DNA from: DAOTUL01 sp034437435
GTDB lineage: Bacteria; Chloroflexota; Anaerolineae; Aggregatilineales; Phototrophicaceae
Assembly (NCBI GenBank): GCA_964417785.1
Contig: CAYQJO010000141.1
Location: 1 to 11,410 of the forward strand
Direction: 5' to 3'
Length of the DNA stretch: 11,410 nt
The notes beneath the pieces are model-generated. The model did no database searches. It saw only the letters and a list, made by a program, of their open reading frames with translations, and was not told the DNA's origin. This document shows positions 1 through 6,563 of this stretch, piece by piece. How positions within the stretch are numbered: the stretch's first letter is position 1; each line of letters begins with the position of its first letter. The position numbers and the translations under genes were made by a program.

Positions 1-844
1 CCGGGGACAGTCCGCGCAGTGTCTCAAATAACTCGCGGTTGAGCATCTGGACTTCCTCGCCGCGTGTCAGTTCTTCGGCCAGGATGCGCTCGACAGCCAC
101 ATCGCGGAAGTAGAAATAGTACAGGTATTCGTTCAGGAACATGCCCATCGAGCGCACGATCTCCACGCCGAAGAAGCGCAGATGGGTGTTGTCGATGAAG
201 CCGTCATCCGCCAGCAGATCGGGCAGGACGTCGCGGCCATCCACCCGCGCCGAGCGCGTCCATGAGAGATGGTTGAGGCCGAATACCTCCGTTTTCACCC
301 GGTCGGCGTCTATATCCAGATGGGCGGCGATTTCGTGCTGAGCGGTGTTGGCGCTGTCGCAGATGCCGATCACGCGCCGGTAGCCGGCGTCGTGCAGGGC
401 CTGCGCCACCAGTCCCGCCGGGTTGGTGAAATTGAAGGTCCAGGCACGCGGAGCCAGCCGCTCGACCGCCTCCGCGACGTGCAGAATGGCGGGGATGCTG
501 CGCATCGCCATGCTGAATCCACCCGGCCCGGTGGTCTCCTGGCCCAGGACGCCGTGCCGCAGCGCCAGCCGTTCATCCAGCACGCGCCCGCCTTCCTGAC
601 CGGCGCGCATGGATGTGACGATCAACCCGGCGTCGCGCACGGCGTCGTCCAGGTCGGTTGTGTGGTGGAGCGTTATGCGGTCCCCGGCGATTTCCCGGCA
701 CAGCGGCCCGATCAGAGCCAGCCGCTCCGGGTCGTTGTCCATCAACCACAATTCTTGCAGGTCCAGGTCGCCAGCGAAGGCCAGCGCTCCGCGTACAAAT
801 TCGGGTGAGCGCACGCCCCCACCGCCAATGAGTGCCAGTTTCAT
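1..844 (-). CDS. GH4-family glycosidase (6-phospho-beta-glucosidase / alpha-galactosidase type), 3' end cut by window
   Basis: Family 4 glycoside hydrolases are cytoplasmic enzymes that cleave (often 6-phosphorylated) disaccharides by an NAD+- and Mn2+-dependent oxidation-elimination mechanism. The reading frame is open from the ATG at 844 to the window edge (281 codons; full members have about 430-460). Seen: an N-terminal dinucleotide-binding loop GGGGVRSP (residues 7-14), GQETTGPGGF (101-110), NPAG (141-144), GICDS with the metal-ligand Cys162, and GLNHLSW with His192. These are the family's NAD- and metal-site motifs in the right order. A GAGAGG ribosome binding site lies about 12 nt before the start, and a possible -10 TAGAAT lies at 890-885 on the minus strand. 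Exact substrate cannot be read. The divergent sugar-acid enzyme at 1434 fits a carbohydrate-use locus. Family call is firm; specificity is open. Confidence 0.92.
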   Translation of the reverse strand, partial: MKLALIGGGGVRSPEFVRGALAFAGDLDLQELWLMDNDPERLALIGPLCREIAGDRITLHHTTDLDDAVRDAGLIVTSMRAGQEGGRVLDERLALRHGVLGQETTGPGGFSMAMRSIPAILHVAEAVERLAPRAWTFNFTNPAGLVAQALHDAGYRRVIGICDSANTAQHEIAAHLDIDADRVKTEVFGLNHLSWTRSARVDGRDVLPDLLADDGFIDNTHLRFFGVEIVRSMGMFLNEYLYYFYFRDVAVERILAEELTRGEEVQMLNRELFETLRGLSP

Positions 845-941
845 TTAAACTTAAACCTCTCGTGTTGTTGTCAGTGATGTGGGTATTCTACCTCAATGGC
901 GCTTGCGTAGAATGTGCAAACAGGGGATATTTAAAGGAAAA

Positions 942-963
942 GGGGCGACGGCAACGTCGCCCC
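942..963 (-). terminator. Intrinsic terminator of the small gene at 968-1171
   Basis: A perfect 9-bp stem (GGGGCGACG at 942-950, CGTCGCCCC at 955-963) closes a 4-nt loop. On the minus strand it is followed by TTTTCCTTTAA. It starts 4 nt after the stop codon of the upstream small gene, so that gene is a separate transcription unit from the GH4 gene. On the plus strand the loop reads GCAA but has no T-tract, so the terminator works in the minus direction. Confidence 0.85.
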
Positions 964-967
964 CAGA

Positions 968-1171
968 TTAGTCATCGTCTGTTTTGGCTAACTGGGCGAT
1001 GTCCGCTTCGGATAGTTCCTCCAAAGGGATCAGGCGGCCCCAATTCGGCTCAAGAATCAGGGTTCCGTCAACAAAACTGGGGAATGTAGTGCCGGTGCAG
1101 GCCCACATCAATACATCCGGGTCTTCCCGGTCGGGTGGCACCAGCCGCATAGCTGCGCACATGTCGCTCAT
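968..1171 (-). CDS. Small unknown protein (67 aa)
   Basis: I do not recognise a family. The ORF is short but well supported as a gene. A strong AAAGGAGA ribosome binding site lies 6 nt before the ATG at 1171, and a textbook intrinsic terminator begins 4 nt after the TAA stop. The product is acidic at its C-terminus (EELSEADIAQLAKTDDD), has two cysteines (Cys5, Cys25) and a central stretch with Trp and Pro (PNWGRLIPLEE). It shows no signal peptide and no membrane helix, so it is probably cytoplasmic. The 262-bp gap upstream to the divergent gene at 1434 is AT-rich and must hold promoters for both directions. I could not pick a convincing -35/-10 pair in it. Confidence 0.7.
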   Translation of the reverse strand: MSDMCAAMRLVPPDREDPDVLMWACTGTTFPSFVDGTLILEPNWGRLIPLEELSEADIAQLAKTDDD

Positions 1172-1433
1172 GTTGGTCTCCTTTGTGTGATCGCCGGGCG
1201 ATGGTGCTTAACAAGAGTTTAACAATGTGAAGTGTTTTTGCTTAAGCGAATCACAATTCACGATACAACTGTCATTTGATATATTACCATTTTGGACTGT
1301 ACATTTCATACTGTTTTTTGGCAACGTTCACGAAATATGACAAAGATCATCGTTTATCTATGACAAAAGAGTTATTAAAACAAACAAAGCAGGCACTAAT
1401 GTGAATTGCCATAATTTGAAAAGGGATAATCTT

Positions 1434-2531
1434 ATGACCACAATTGCGAAAATACAGACGGGAAACCTTAATGGACGGCGTTTGCGCCACGCCGGCAGCA
1501 ACGCCCGCCTGGGCGATCATGGCGTGGATGTGCGTGAGCCGGTGGTGATGGTCACGTTGGATGATGGCACGGTCGGGGTCGGTACGGGCAAGATCGCACC
1601 GGAGCAGGCGCAGCAACTTCTGGGGACGCCGCTCGACCGTGTGCTTACGCTCGATCAGGGGGTGGCGGAGCCGTTTCTGGCGCTGGATTTCGCGCTGTGG
1701 GACGCACTTGCCCGCCAACAGGGCAAGCCGGTCTACACGCTGCTGAATCCGTCGCTCAGTGGTCCGTTTCGTGTGCCGTGCTACGATACCTCGCTCTACT
1801 TCGACGATCTGCACCTGGATGACGACACGGCGGCGGCGGCGCTGGTGGCGGAAAACGCCCGCCAGGGTTACGAGCGCGGTCATCGGGCCTTCAAGATCAA
1901 GGTGGGGCGGGGGGCGCTGCACATGCCGCTGGACGCCGGGACCCGCCGCGACATCGCCATTATCAACGCCGTGCGTGAGGCGGTCGGCCCGGACTGCCCG
2001 GTGATGATCGACGCCAACAACGGCTACAACGTCAATCTGGTCAAGCAGGTCCTCAGCGCCGCCGCCGATGTCTACTGGATCGAAGAACCCTTCCACGAGG
2101 ACCCGGTGTTGTATAATCATCTGCGCGACTGGATGGACGCCGAGGGGCTGTCGGTGCTGCTGGCCGATGGCGAAGGCGACGCCGCGCCGCATCTAATGGA
2201 GTGGGCGCAGATCGGCATTCTCGATGTGGTGCAGTACGATGTGCGCCAGTACGGATTCAGCCGCTGGTTGGGTTTCGCCCGCGATCTGGATGCCTGGGGG
2301 GCGAAGTCCGCGCCGCACAACTACGGCAGCGCTTTCGGGGAGTACGTGTCGTGCCATCTGGCGGCGGCCATCGAGAACTTCACCTTTGTCGAATGGGACC
2401 AGATCGACCTGGACGGCCTGGACGCTTCGGGCTACACGCTGGAAGACGGCCATATCCATGTCCCGGATGCGCCCGGCTTCGGCCTGACCGTTGATCCATC
2501 GGCGCTGGAAGACGGCTTCACGATGGGGTGA
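1434..2531 (+). CDS. Enolase-superfamily enzyme, mandelate racemase subgroup (putative sugar-acid dehydratase/racemase)
   Basis: These enzymes abstract the alpha-proton of a carboxylate bound to Mg2+ and then eliminate water or racemise. The 365-residue protein has the subgroup's catalytic set in order: the KxK pair Lys154/Lys156 (FKIKVG), metal ligands Asp193 (MIDANNGY), Glu217/218 (WIEEPF) and Glu247 (ADGEGD), then Asp269 (QYDVR) and His295 (APHNYGS) as the His-Asp dyad. The presence of both the KxK and the His-Asp dyad is what points to the mandelate-racemase rather than the muconate-cycloisomerase subgroup. Start chosen at ATG 1434 because AAAGGGA lies about 8 nt upstream; an in-frame GTG at 1401 lacks such a site. 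Substrate is unknown; an aldonic or aldaric acid is the usual choice. It is divergent from the GH4 gene, which supports a carbohydrate role. Confidence 0.9.
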   Translation: MTTIAKIQTGNLNGRRLRHAGSNARLGDHGVDVREPVVMVTLDDGTVGVGTGKIAPEQAQQLLGTPLDRVLTLDQGVAEPFLALDFALWDALARQQGKPVYTLLNPSLSGPFRVPCYDTSLYFDDLHLDDDTAAAALVAENARQGYERGHRAFKIKVGRGALHMPLDAGTRRDIAIINAVREAVGPDCPVMIDANNGYNVNLVKQVLSAAADVYWIEEPFHEDPVLYNHLRDWMDAEGLSVLLADGEGDAAPHLMEWAQIGILDVVQYDVRQYGFSRWLGFARDLDAWGAKSAPHNYGSAFGEYVSCHLAAAIENFTFVEWDQIDLDGLDASGYTLEDGHIHVPDAPGFGLTVDPSALEDGFTMG

Positions 2532-2574
2532 ACCGCACGGATGGTGCAAAGGTGCAATGTAGGTGGAACGACTT

Positions 2575-3012
2575 CTATGCCTCACCGATCCAGTGGATAT
2601 GAACAAAATGATCTTTGACAGCATTGTAGAGCCGTTCATCCGCAGTCCAGAAATCACAGGATAGCCGTTCGGCCACCGCAAGGTATTGTGCATCGTAGGC
2701 GGTCGGGCGGTTGTACATTGTAGCCAGTTCATAGCCACGCTGGAGCAAGGCAGGGTCAAAAAACAATGTGATAGGGTAGGCCAACAGGGTATTGAGTATG
2801 ATCTGTGCCGCTTCAGGCGTCGCCAGTCCCCGATGGACCCATTTACGTGTCACCGCTACCAACTCATAACGAATAAGTGTTGGCGCGGCAAACTCGACCC
2901 CTTCTTGGTCGGCCAGGGTGCGCAGTAGTTCCCTGGCCCGTTTGGTGAAGCGCTCAGTCTGTACGGTCGTCAGCAGAATCCCGGAATCCAAGACTGTGTA
3001 GGATGTCGGCAT
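2575..3012 (-). CDS. PIN-domain ribonuclease toxin (VapC-like)
   Basis: PIN-domain toxins are Mg2+-dependent RNases that cleave tRNA, rRNA or mRNA when freed from their antitoxin. The 145-aa size is normal. The acidic metal-binding residues are all in place: Asp9 (VLDSGIL), Glu50 (IRYELVAV), Asp107 (AYDAQYLAVAE) and Asp125 (WTADERLYNAV). The ATG at 3012 is preferred over the GTG at 3015 because AGAGG ends 6 nt before the ATG but only 3 nt before the GTG. The gene starts inside the antitoxin-like gene (59-nt overlap), which implies translational coupling. It converges on the enolase-superfamily gene with a 43-bp gap and no visible terminator. GC content by eye is lower than in neighbouring metabolic genes, which would fit horizontal acquisition. 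An active toxin is likely because no catalytic residue is missing. Confidence 0.88.
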   Translation of the reverse strand: MPTSYTVLDSGILLTTVQTERFTKRARELLRTLADQEGVEFAAPTLIRYELVAVTRKWVHRGLATPEAAQIILNTLLAYPITLFFDPALLQRGYELATMYNRPTAYDAQYLAVAERLSCDFWTADERLYNAVKDHFVHIHWIGEA

Positions 3013-3217
3013 CACGTTCCTCTCTGACTTCGCTGACCAGATCGCTGGCGCTGGGTGAGTGCAGCGTGATTTGCGCCGCCTCGGCTTCCGCTAACCATGC
3101 CTCAATATCAAATTCCGATGGATCAGTTTCATGTACGATCAACTTGCGCACCCGCTGCTGCGCGTCATGGTCCAACTGCCGGAATTTCTCAATCACCTCA
3201 CGTTCAAGTGTCGTCAT
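2954..3217 (-). CDS. Putative antitoxin partner of the PIN toxin
   Basis: An 87-aa, charged, helix-rich protein directly upstream of and overlapping the PIN gene, where a cognate antitoxin is expected. The N-terminal half (MTTLEREVIEKF, then LDHDAQQRVRKLI) reads as two amphipathic helices. The C-terminal half is acidic (DIEAWLAEAEA, VREERDADIL), as in many antitoxins that wrap the toxin. I see no clear AbrB, RHH or Phd/YefM motif, so the DNA-binding type is not assigned. Start is uncertain: ATG 3217 gives the natural helix start; ATG 3229 and 3262 are also in frame, and none has a strong ribosome binding site. The role is inferred from position and overlap, not from a recognised domain. Confidence 0.7.
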   Translation of the reverse strand: MTTLEREVIEKFRQLDHDAQQRVRKLIVHETDPSEFDIEAWLAEAEAAQITLHSPSASDLVSEVREERDADILHSLGFRDSADDRTD

Positions 3218-3353
3218 GGTCTTGCACATCCAAAACGTCGATTTACTTCCATTATAGCTCATACTGGACTGAGCGTGAAACCAAAAGCTTCAATCAATCA
3301 GGGCAATCGCTCCAAATTCCTGATCCTGTCAATCCTGCCACACAACTATTTAC
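3218..3353. other. Non-coding gap with degenerate ATCCTG repeats
   Basis: No gene is supported here. A short run around 3317-3337 carries CCTGAT, CCTGTCAAT and CCTG in succession. This resembles a worn fragment of the short ATCCTG-type repeats that occur between genes in some large bacterial genomes. It lies just outside the left arm of the inverted-repeat element that follows. No promoter for the toxin-antitoxin pair could be named with confidence. Confidence 0.35.
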
Positions 3354-3482
3354 TTGAACCGCAAAGGCGCGAAGAACACAAAGATTACAATCAAAGATTA
3401 TACTCTGTATATGTATAAAAATTATTCTGTTTTGTATGGCTGGCAAAAAATCCTTAGCGTCCTTTGCGTCTCAGCGGTTCAA
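3354..3482. repeat. MITE-like element with imperfect 28-30 bp terminal inverted repeats
   Basis: Left arm 3356-3383 (GAACCGCAAAGGCGCGAAG...) and right arm 3453-3480, read in reverse complement (GAACCGCTGAGACGCAAAG...), align without gaps at 21 of 28 positions; the flanking TT and AA extend the arms to 30. The 69-bp centre is AT-rich and non-coding. The whole is about 129 bp with no transposase. The arms contain the (G/A)CGCAAAG(G/A) word typical of dispersed intergenic repeats. No target-site duplication is obvious. It is called a non-autonomous repeat by structure only. Confidence 0.6.
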
Positions 3483-3516
3483 AACATCAATTAAGTCGCA
3501 TTTCGGTTTGAAGCGA

Positions 3517-3544
3517 TTACCCTGTTCAATCAATGTGATAAAAT
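3517..3544 (+). promoter_or_regulatory. Probable promoter of the SDR gene
   Basis: TTACCC (3517-3522) as -35, a 16-bp spacer and TAAAAT (3539-3544) as -10, preceded by TGA so that it is an extended -10 (TGATAAAAT). The predicted start of transcription falls near 3551, the first base of the dyad that follows. The -35 is weak (4 of 6). Confidence 0.45.
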
Positions 3545-3550
3545 CACCAA

Positions 3551-3582
3551 AGCGTACATTTTTCTGGTTATTGTTGTACGCT
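3551..3582 (+). promoter_or_regulatory. Perfect 8-bp dyad in the SDR leader (operator or 5' hairpin)
   Basis: AGCGTACA (3551-3558) and TGTACGCT (3575-3582) are exact reverse complements separated by 16 bp. The dyad ends just before the AAAGAGAGGA ribosome binding site (about 3586-3595). It could be an operator with half-sites about 24 bp apart, or a hairpin at the very 5' end of the transcript. The sequence does not decide between them. Confidence 0.5.
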
Positions 3583-3602
3583 CGTAAAGAGAGGACAATT
3601 CC

Positions 3603-4589
3603 ATGTACGTTTGTATCGTCGGCGGAACCGGCAACATCAGCACCGACATCACCCGCTTGCTCCTGGAACAGGGCCACGAGGTCACCTGCTTCAATCGCGG
3701 ACAGAGCCGCGACGTACCCGAAGGCGCACGGCTCATCACCGGCGACCGCAAGGATCGCGACGCCTTTGAAGCCGCCATGCAGAAGGAGCAGTTCGACGCC
3801 GCTATCGACATGATCTGCTTCAACCAGGAGGACGCCGAGAGCGATATTCGCGCCTTCCGCGATGTCGGCCACTTCGTCCAATGCTCCACCGTGATGACCT
3901 ACGGCAAGCCCGACGCCTTCCTGCCCGTCACCGAGGATCATCCCATCCGCCCGAATACGCCCTACGGTGTGGGCAAAGCGGAAGCCGATGCCGCCTTCAT
4001 GGTCGCTCATTACAGCGATGGCTTTCCCGTGACCGTCATCAAGCCTTCGGTCACGCACGGCCCGGTGCGCGGGTTGGTCCGGCAGGTCAGTCGCGGCTTC
4101 GAGTGGATCGACCGTATCCGCAAGGGCAAACCGCTGACCGTCTGCGGCGATGGCCGCCAGTTGATCCAGTTTCTCTATGTTAAGGATGCCGCGCCCGGTT
4201 TTGCCGGGGTGCTGGGCAAATCGCACACCGTCGGCCAGACCTACAATCTGGTGGAGCGCGGCTGCATCGAATGGCGGACCTTCCACCAGACCGCCATGCA
4301 GGTGATCGGGCGCGAGGTCGAACTGGTTGGTGTGCCGTTTGACACGCTGGAAACGCTGGACATCCCCGAATTTCGCCTGTGCCAGGATGTCTATTCTCAT
4401 AACAATTACTTCAGCGCCGAGAAGCTCTTCCGCGATGTGCCGGAGTTCCACCCGCAGACCCCGCTGGCCGATGCGATGGAGGCCATCATCGCTGGCATGG
4501 ACGCCGCTGGCCGCATCCCCGATTCGGACGCGCTCGATTGGGAGGATAAGGTCATCGCCGCGCAGAAGCAGGTGCGCTATTCGGTGTGA
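3603..4589 (+). CDS. NAD(P)-dependent epimerase/dehydratase-like atypical SDR
   Basis: A 328-residue extended/atypical short-chain dehydrogenase. Seen: an N-terminal Rossmann loop GGTGNIS (residues 7-13), NRG (31-33) at the end of the second strand, the acidic DRKD segment (48-51), STVMTYG with Ser95/Thr96, and the catalytic YGVGK (Tyr121, Lys125). The C-terminal part (from about 175) has the substrate-binding shape of NAD-dependent epimerases, including a GDGRQLIQFLYVKDAA segment. The third Gly of the usual GxxGxxG is replaced by Ser13, a variation seen among atypical SDRs. The length fits the family. Start ATG 3603 follows AGAGAGGA by about 8 nt. Substrate is unknown; nucleotide-sugar or sugar-derived compounds are typical. 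Nothing nearby forms an obvious pathway with it. Confidence 0.85.
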   Translation: MYVCIVGGTGNISTDITRLLLEQGHEVTCFNRGQSRDVPEGARLITGDRKDRDAFEAAMQKEQFDAAIDMICFNQEDAESDIRAFRDVGHFVQCSTVMTYGKPDAFLPVTEDHPIRPNTPYGVGKAEADAAFMVAHYSDGFPVTVIKPSVTHGPVRGLVRQVSRGFEWIDRIRKGKPLTVCGDGRQLIQFLYVKDAAPGFAGVLGKSHTVGQTYNLVERGCIEWRTFHQTAMQVIGREVELVGVPFDTLETLDIPEFRLCQDVYSHNNYFSAEKLFRDVPEFHPQTPLADAMEAIIAGMDAAGRIPDSDALDWEDKVIAAQKQVRYSV

Positions 4590-4621
4590 ACCAATGTGGG
4601 TTACAGAGAGGAGATGTTCAT

Positions 4622-4803
4622 ATGGCTGACACCGTAGTCACTATTGACGTCGTTTATGATATTGAAGACACGGAATATGGTCCAACCTCCAGGAGGCGCT
4701 GGCAGCTTGTTTGGAAGGCGTAGATACCGTCACAGAGTACGGTATCGAGTCCAATCCGCGTGTTGAAATACGGATAGTGTTCCCGTATGGCGAAACTGCG
4801 TAG
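4622..4803 (+). pseudogene. Frameshifted small ORF upstream of a hicA remnant (former antitoxin-like partner)
   Basis: A strong AGGAG site (4609-4613) lies 8 nt before ATG 4622. That frame encodes MADTVVTIDVVYDIEDTEYG and then stops at 4721-4723. A second frame, open from 4666, continues with SNLQEALAACLEGVDTVTEY... and stops at 4801-4803. Loss of one base near 4678-4681 would join them into one ~60-aa protein. The rejoined ORF would overlap the start of the HicA fragment at 4787, the usual coupling of a toxin-antitoxin pair. I cannot match it to HicB with confidence. The alternatives are a sequencing error or two unrelated small ORFs. Confidence 0.5.
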
Positions 4804-4862
4804 ACTTAGTGGTGCTGAAGTTGTCGCTATTCTCGAACAATTTGGCTTTGAGATTACACGGA
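4787..4862 (+). pseudogene. hicA: 5' fragment of a HicA-type mRNA interferase toxin gene
   Basis: ATG 4787 begins MAKLRRLSGAEVVAILEQFG followed by FEITR, which is the typical first helix and strand of HicA. The family then needs an RGSH-like segment with the catalytic His, which is absent. After about 25 codons the frame enters the reverse complement of the oxidoreductase 3' end and continues as nonsense to a TGA. The toxin is therefore truncated and inactive. The breakpoint lies roughly between 4857 and 4880. The start overlaps the upstream ORF's stop, as in intact TA operons. Confidence 0.72.
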
Positions 4863-5831
4863 TTGATGTTGCTGCGGCCATACAACGACATTGCCGCGTT
4901 TGCGTCCGGTCTCGACGTAGCGGTAAGCATCCGCGATGTCTTCCAGCGGATAGCGCCGGTCGATGAACGCCTTGATCTGGCCGGCGTCCCAGCGCTCGCG
5001 CAGATAAACCACATCGGCTTTCTTCGCCATCAATCCAGCGGTGGCGAATTTGGCTTTCTTGCCGCCGGTAATGGCAGTTCGAAGCACGGCCAGTACAATG
5101 CCCAACGTCGGCACCGTACCCATGTAGACGCCATTGGGTGTGAGGGCGCGTTTGGCCTTGCCGAAAGAACTTTTGCCGACCGCATCGAAGATCACATCGT
5201 AGGGGCCGGTTGTGGTGAAGTCGTCTTTCGTGTAGTCAATAACATGGTCGGCACCCAATGACGTGACCAGATCGACATTGCGCCCGCTGCATACGCCGGT
5301 GACTTCCGTGCCGAAGTGCCTGGCAAGCTGCACCGCATAGCCGCCGACGGCACCCGACGCGCCGTTAATCAGCACCTTCTGTCCTGGCTGGACCTTCGCC
5401 ACATCGCGCAAAAAGGTCAGCGCCGTCAGTCCGCCGTCGGCAATGCCTACCGCGTCCTCAAACGTCATTTCCGGCGAGAGGGTGGTCAGCGGCGCGTCTT
5501 CTTTCAGGCACATATACTCCGCGTGTGCGCCGAAAGTATCCGCGCTGAGACCGAACACCCGGTCGCCGATCTTGAACTCGGTCACATCCTTGCCGACGGC
5601 CTCCACGATCCCGGCGACTTCGGCTCCAAATATCGCGAACTTCGGTTTTCTGAGACCGTAGAGCAGCTTGACGATAAAGGGCTTACCCTGGCGGAAGGCG
5701 ACATCCGCTGGCCCGACAACTGAGGCATGGACTTTGATGAGGACCTGATTGTCTTTGGGTGTGGGTTTCGGCACGTCTTGCAGTTGCAGCACGTCCGGTG
5801 ATCCATATGCGGTGGTGACGATTGCTTTCAT
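4854..5831 (-). CDS. Zinc-independent MDR oxidoreductase (quinone-oxidoreductase-like), copy 1
   Basis: Medium-chain dehydrogenase/reductase, 325 aa, the usual length. Seen: GroES-like N-terminal domain (MKAIVTTAYGSPDVLQLQDV), then the nucleotide-binding loop GASGAVG (157-163) and the strand VTGVCSGRNVDLV (177-189), followed by SLGADHVIDYTKDDF. The zinc-ligand motif of classical alcohol dehydrogenases (GHE) is missing. Members reduce quinones, enones or similar with NAD(P)H. A strong AGGAGG site sits 9 nt before ATG 5831, inside the HTH gene, and ATGA overlaps that gene's stop, so the two are translationally coupled. The C-terminal tail (WPQQHQSV after GNVVV) extends past where the paralog at 6990 ends (GNVIVEFA) and lies on the broken hicA junction. 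It may be acquired read-through. Confidence 0.92.
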   Translation of the reverse strand: MKAIVTTAYGSPDVLQLQDVPKPTPKDNQVLIKVHASVVGPADVAFRQGKPFIVKLLYGLRKPKFAIFGAEVAGIVEAVGKDVTEFKIGDRVFGLSADTFGAHAEYMCLKEDAPLTTLSPEMTFEDAVGIADGGLTALTFLRDVAKVQPGQKVLINGASGAVGGYAVQLARHFGTEVTGVCSGRNVDLVTSLGADHVIDYTKDDFTTTGPYDVIFDAVGKSSFGKAKRALTPNGVYMGTVPTLGIVLAVLRTAITGGKKAKFATAGLMAKKADVVYLRERWDAGQIKAFIDRRYPLEDIADAYRYVETGRKRGNVVVWPQQHQSV

Positions 5832-6064
5832 GTGGTAGTGCCTCCTGATTCATCATGATGAAATGTGAAGACGTCTTCTACGGTCAGGTTGAAGACCCGT
5901 GCAATGCGGAATGCCAGTTCCAGCGATGGACCGTACTTCGCTTTCTCGATGGCGACGATGGTCTGCCGGGTGACGCCTACGCGGTCGGCCAGGTCTTTCT
6001 GCGTCATCTCGTCATGGTCGAAACGCAGCCGGCGAATGTTGTTGGTAATCAGTGCCTTGCCCAT
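5828..6064 (-). CDS. Xre-type HTH transcriptional regulator (small, YozG-like)
   Basis: A 78-aa single-domain regulator. The segment MTQKDLADRVGVTRQTIVAI gives helices 2 and 3 of the HTH fold, followed by EKAKYGPSLELAFRIARVF, the hallmark of the small Xre/YozG group. ATG 6064 is preferred: it lies 1 nt after the upstream gene's TGA with GGGA about 8 nt before it. ATG 6073 would add three residues without a site. The stop overlaps the start of the MDR gene as ATGA. Such regulators are often paired with a small membrane protein, as here. The probable targets are the two dyads at 6544-6606 upstream of its own operon, making it autoregulatory; this is inference from position and symmetry. Confidence 0.9.
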   Translation of the reverse strand: MGKALITNNIRRLRFDHDEMTQKDLADRVGVTRQTIVAIEKAKYGPSLELAFRIARVFNLTVEDVFTFHHDESGGTTT

Positions 6065-6065
6065 G

Positions 6066-6512
6066 TCAGGCATCCCGCCGATAGTAGATGAACTGCGAGA
6101 CGTCGCTCAGCACGTCCGCCAGCAGCCCGAAGGTGATGAGAAGGACGAACATCACCGCCGGTGGCTGATCGAGTGCGACGGATGTCATGGCGATAATAAA
6201 GCCAAACATGAAGGTGTAGAGCGCGTTGCGGGCCGACTTCAACTCAATCAGCCGGTCGCGTTCGTCCAGAAAATCGGGTTCGCCTTCGTGTGTCGCCAGC
6301 GCATTGAGACCGACGAACACCAGATGAACCACGATCCGGGCCACGACCGAGACCGGGATCAAAATCAGAATGAAGGCCCCCCAGAACTTGAAGACCTCCG
6401 GCGAATAGTCACCGCTGTCGGGGTAGCGCTGCAACATCATGGCCGAGTAGACCGCGATAATCAGCAGGTTGCTCACGATGGATACGAGGCTTCGTCTTTC
6501 TTGAAAGGTCAT
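6066..6512 (-). CDS. Four-helix membrane protein paired with the HTH regulator
   Basis: A 148-aa integral membrane protein with hydrophobic segments at about 8-27, 43-70, 96-114 and 119-138. A charged cytosolic-type loop DERDRLIELKSARNA (83-97) precedes the third helix. This ERDxxIxxK loop is seen in small unknown-function membrane proteins (DUF2178-like) that sit next to Xre regulators; the family assignment is from memory. The ATG at 6512 follows GGAGGGGAT closely. The gene is first in the HTH-MDR operon, with 1 nt between its TGA and the next start. It could sense membrane state and tether or control the regulator. No catalytic motif is visible. Confidence 0.8.
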   Translation of the reverse strand: MTFQERRSLVSIVSNLLIIAVYSAMMLQRYPDSGDYSPEVFKFWGAFILILIPVSVVARIVVHLVFVGLNALATHEGEPDFLDERDRLIELKSARNALYTFMFGFIIAMTSVALDQPPAVMFVLLITFGLLADVLSDVSQFIYYRRDA

Positions 6513-6543
6513 ATCCCCTCCATTGTCTACGCTGTTTTACATG

Positions 6544-6563
6544 GTGTAAAATATACTTTACAC
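6544..6563 (-). promoter_or_regulatory. Operator-like dyad, downstream site
   Basis: Perfect inverted repeat: GTGTAAA (6544-6550), 6-bp spacer, TTTACAC (6557-6563). It lies 32 bp upstream of the membrane-protein start and spans the predicted transcription start of the operon, a position suited to repression. It shares the form TGTMAA-N6-TTKACA with the site at 6585-6606. Confidence 0.65.

Noticed and set aside
269..808. 179-codon plus-strand frame opposite the GH4 gene
   Set aside because: The minus strand carries the GH4 motifs throughout. The plus frame is a high-GC shadow.
1347..2192. 281-codon open frame on the minus strand opposite the enolase-superfamily gene
   Set aside because: It is an antisense shadow. 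The plus frame has complete catalytic motifs, and the antisense product is rich in His, Arg and Gln with no domain.
3471..4451. 326-codon open frame on the minus strand opposite the SDR gene
   Set aside because: The opposite strand encodes a full Rossmann enzyme with YxxxK. The antisense frame has no recognisable motif and no ribosome binding site.
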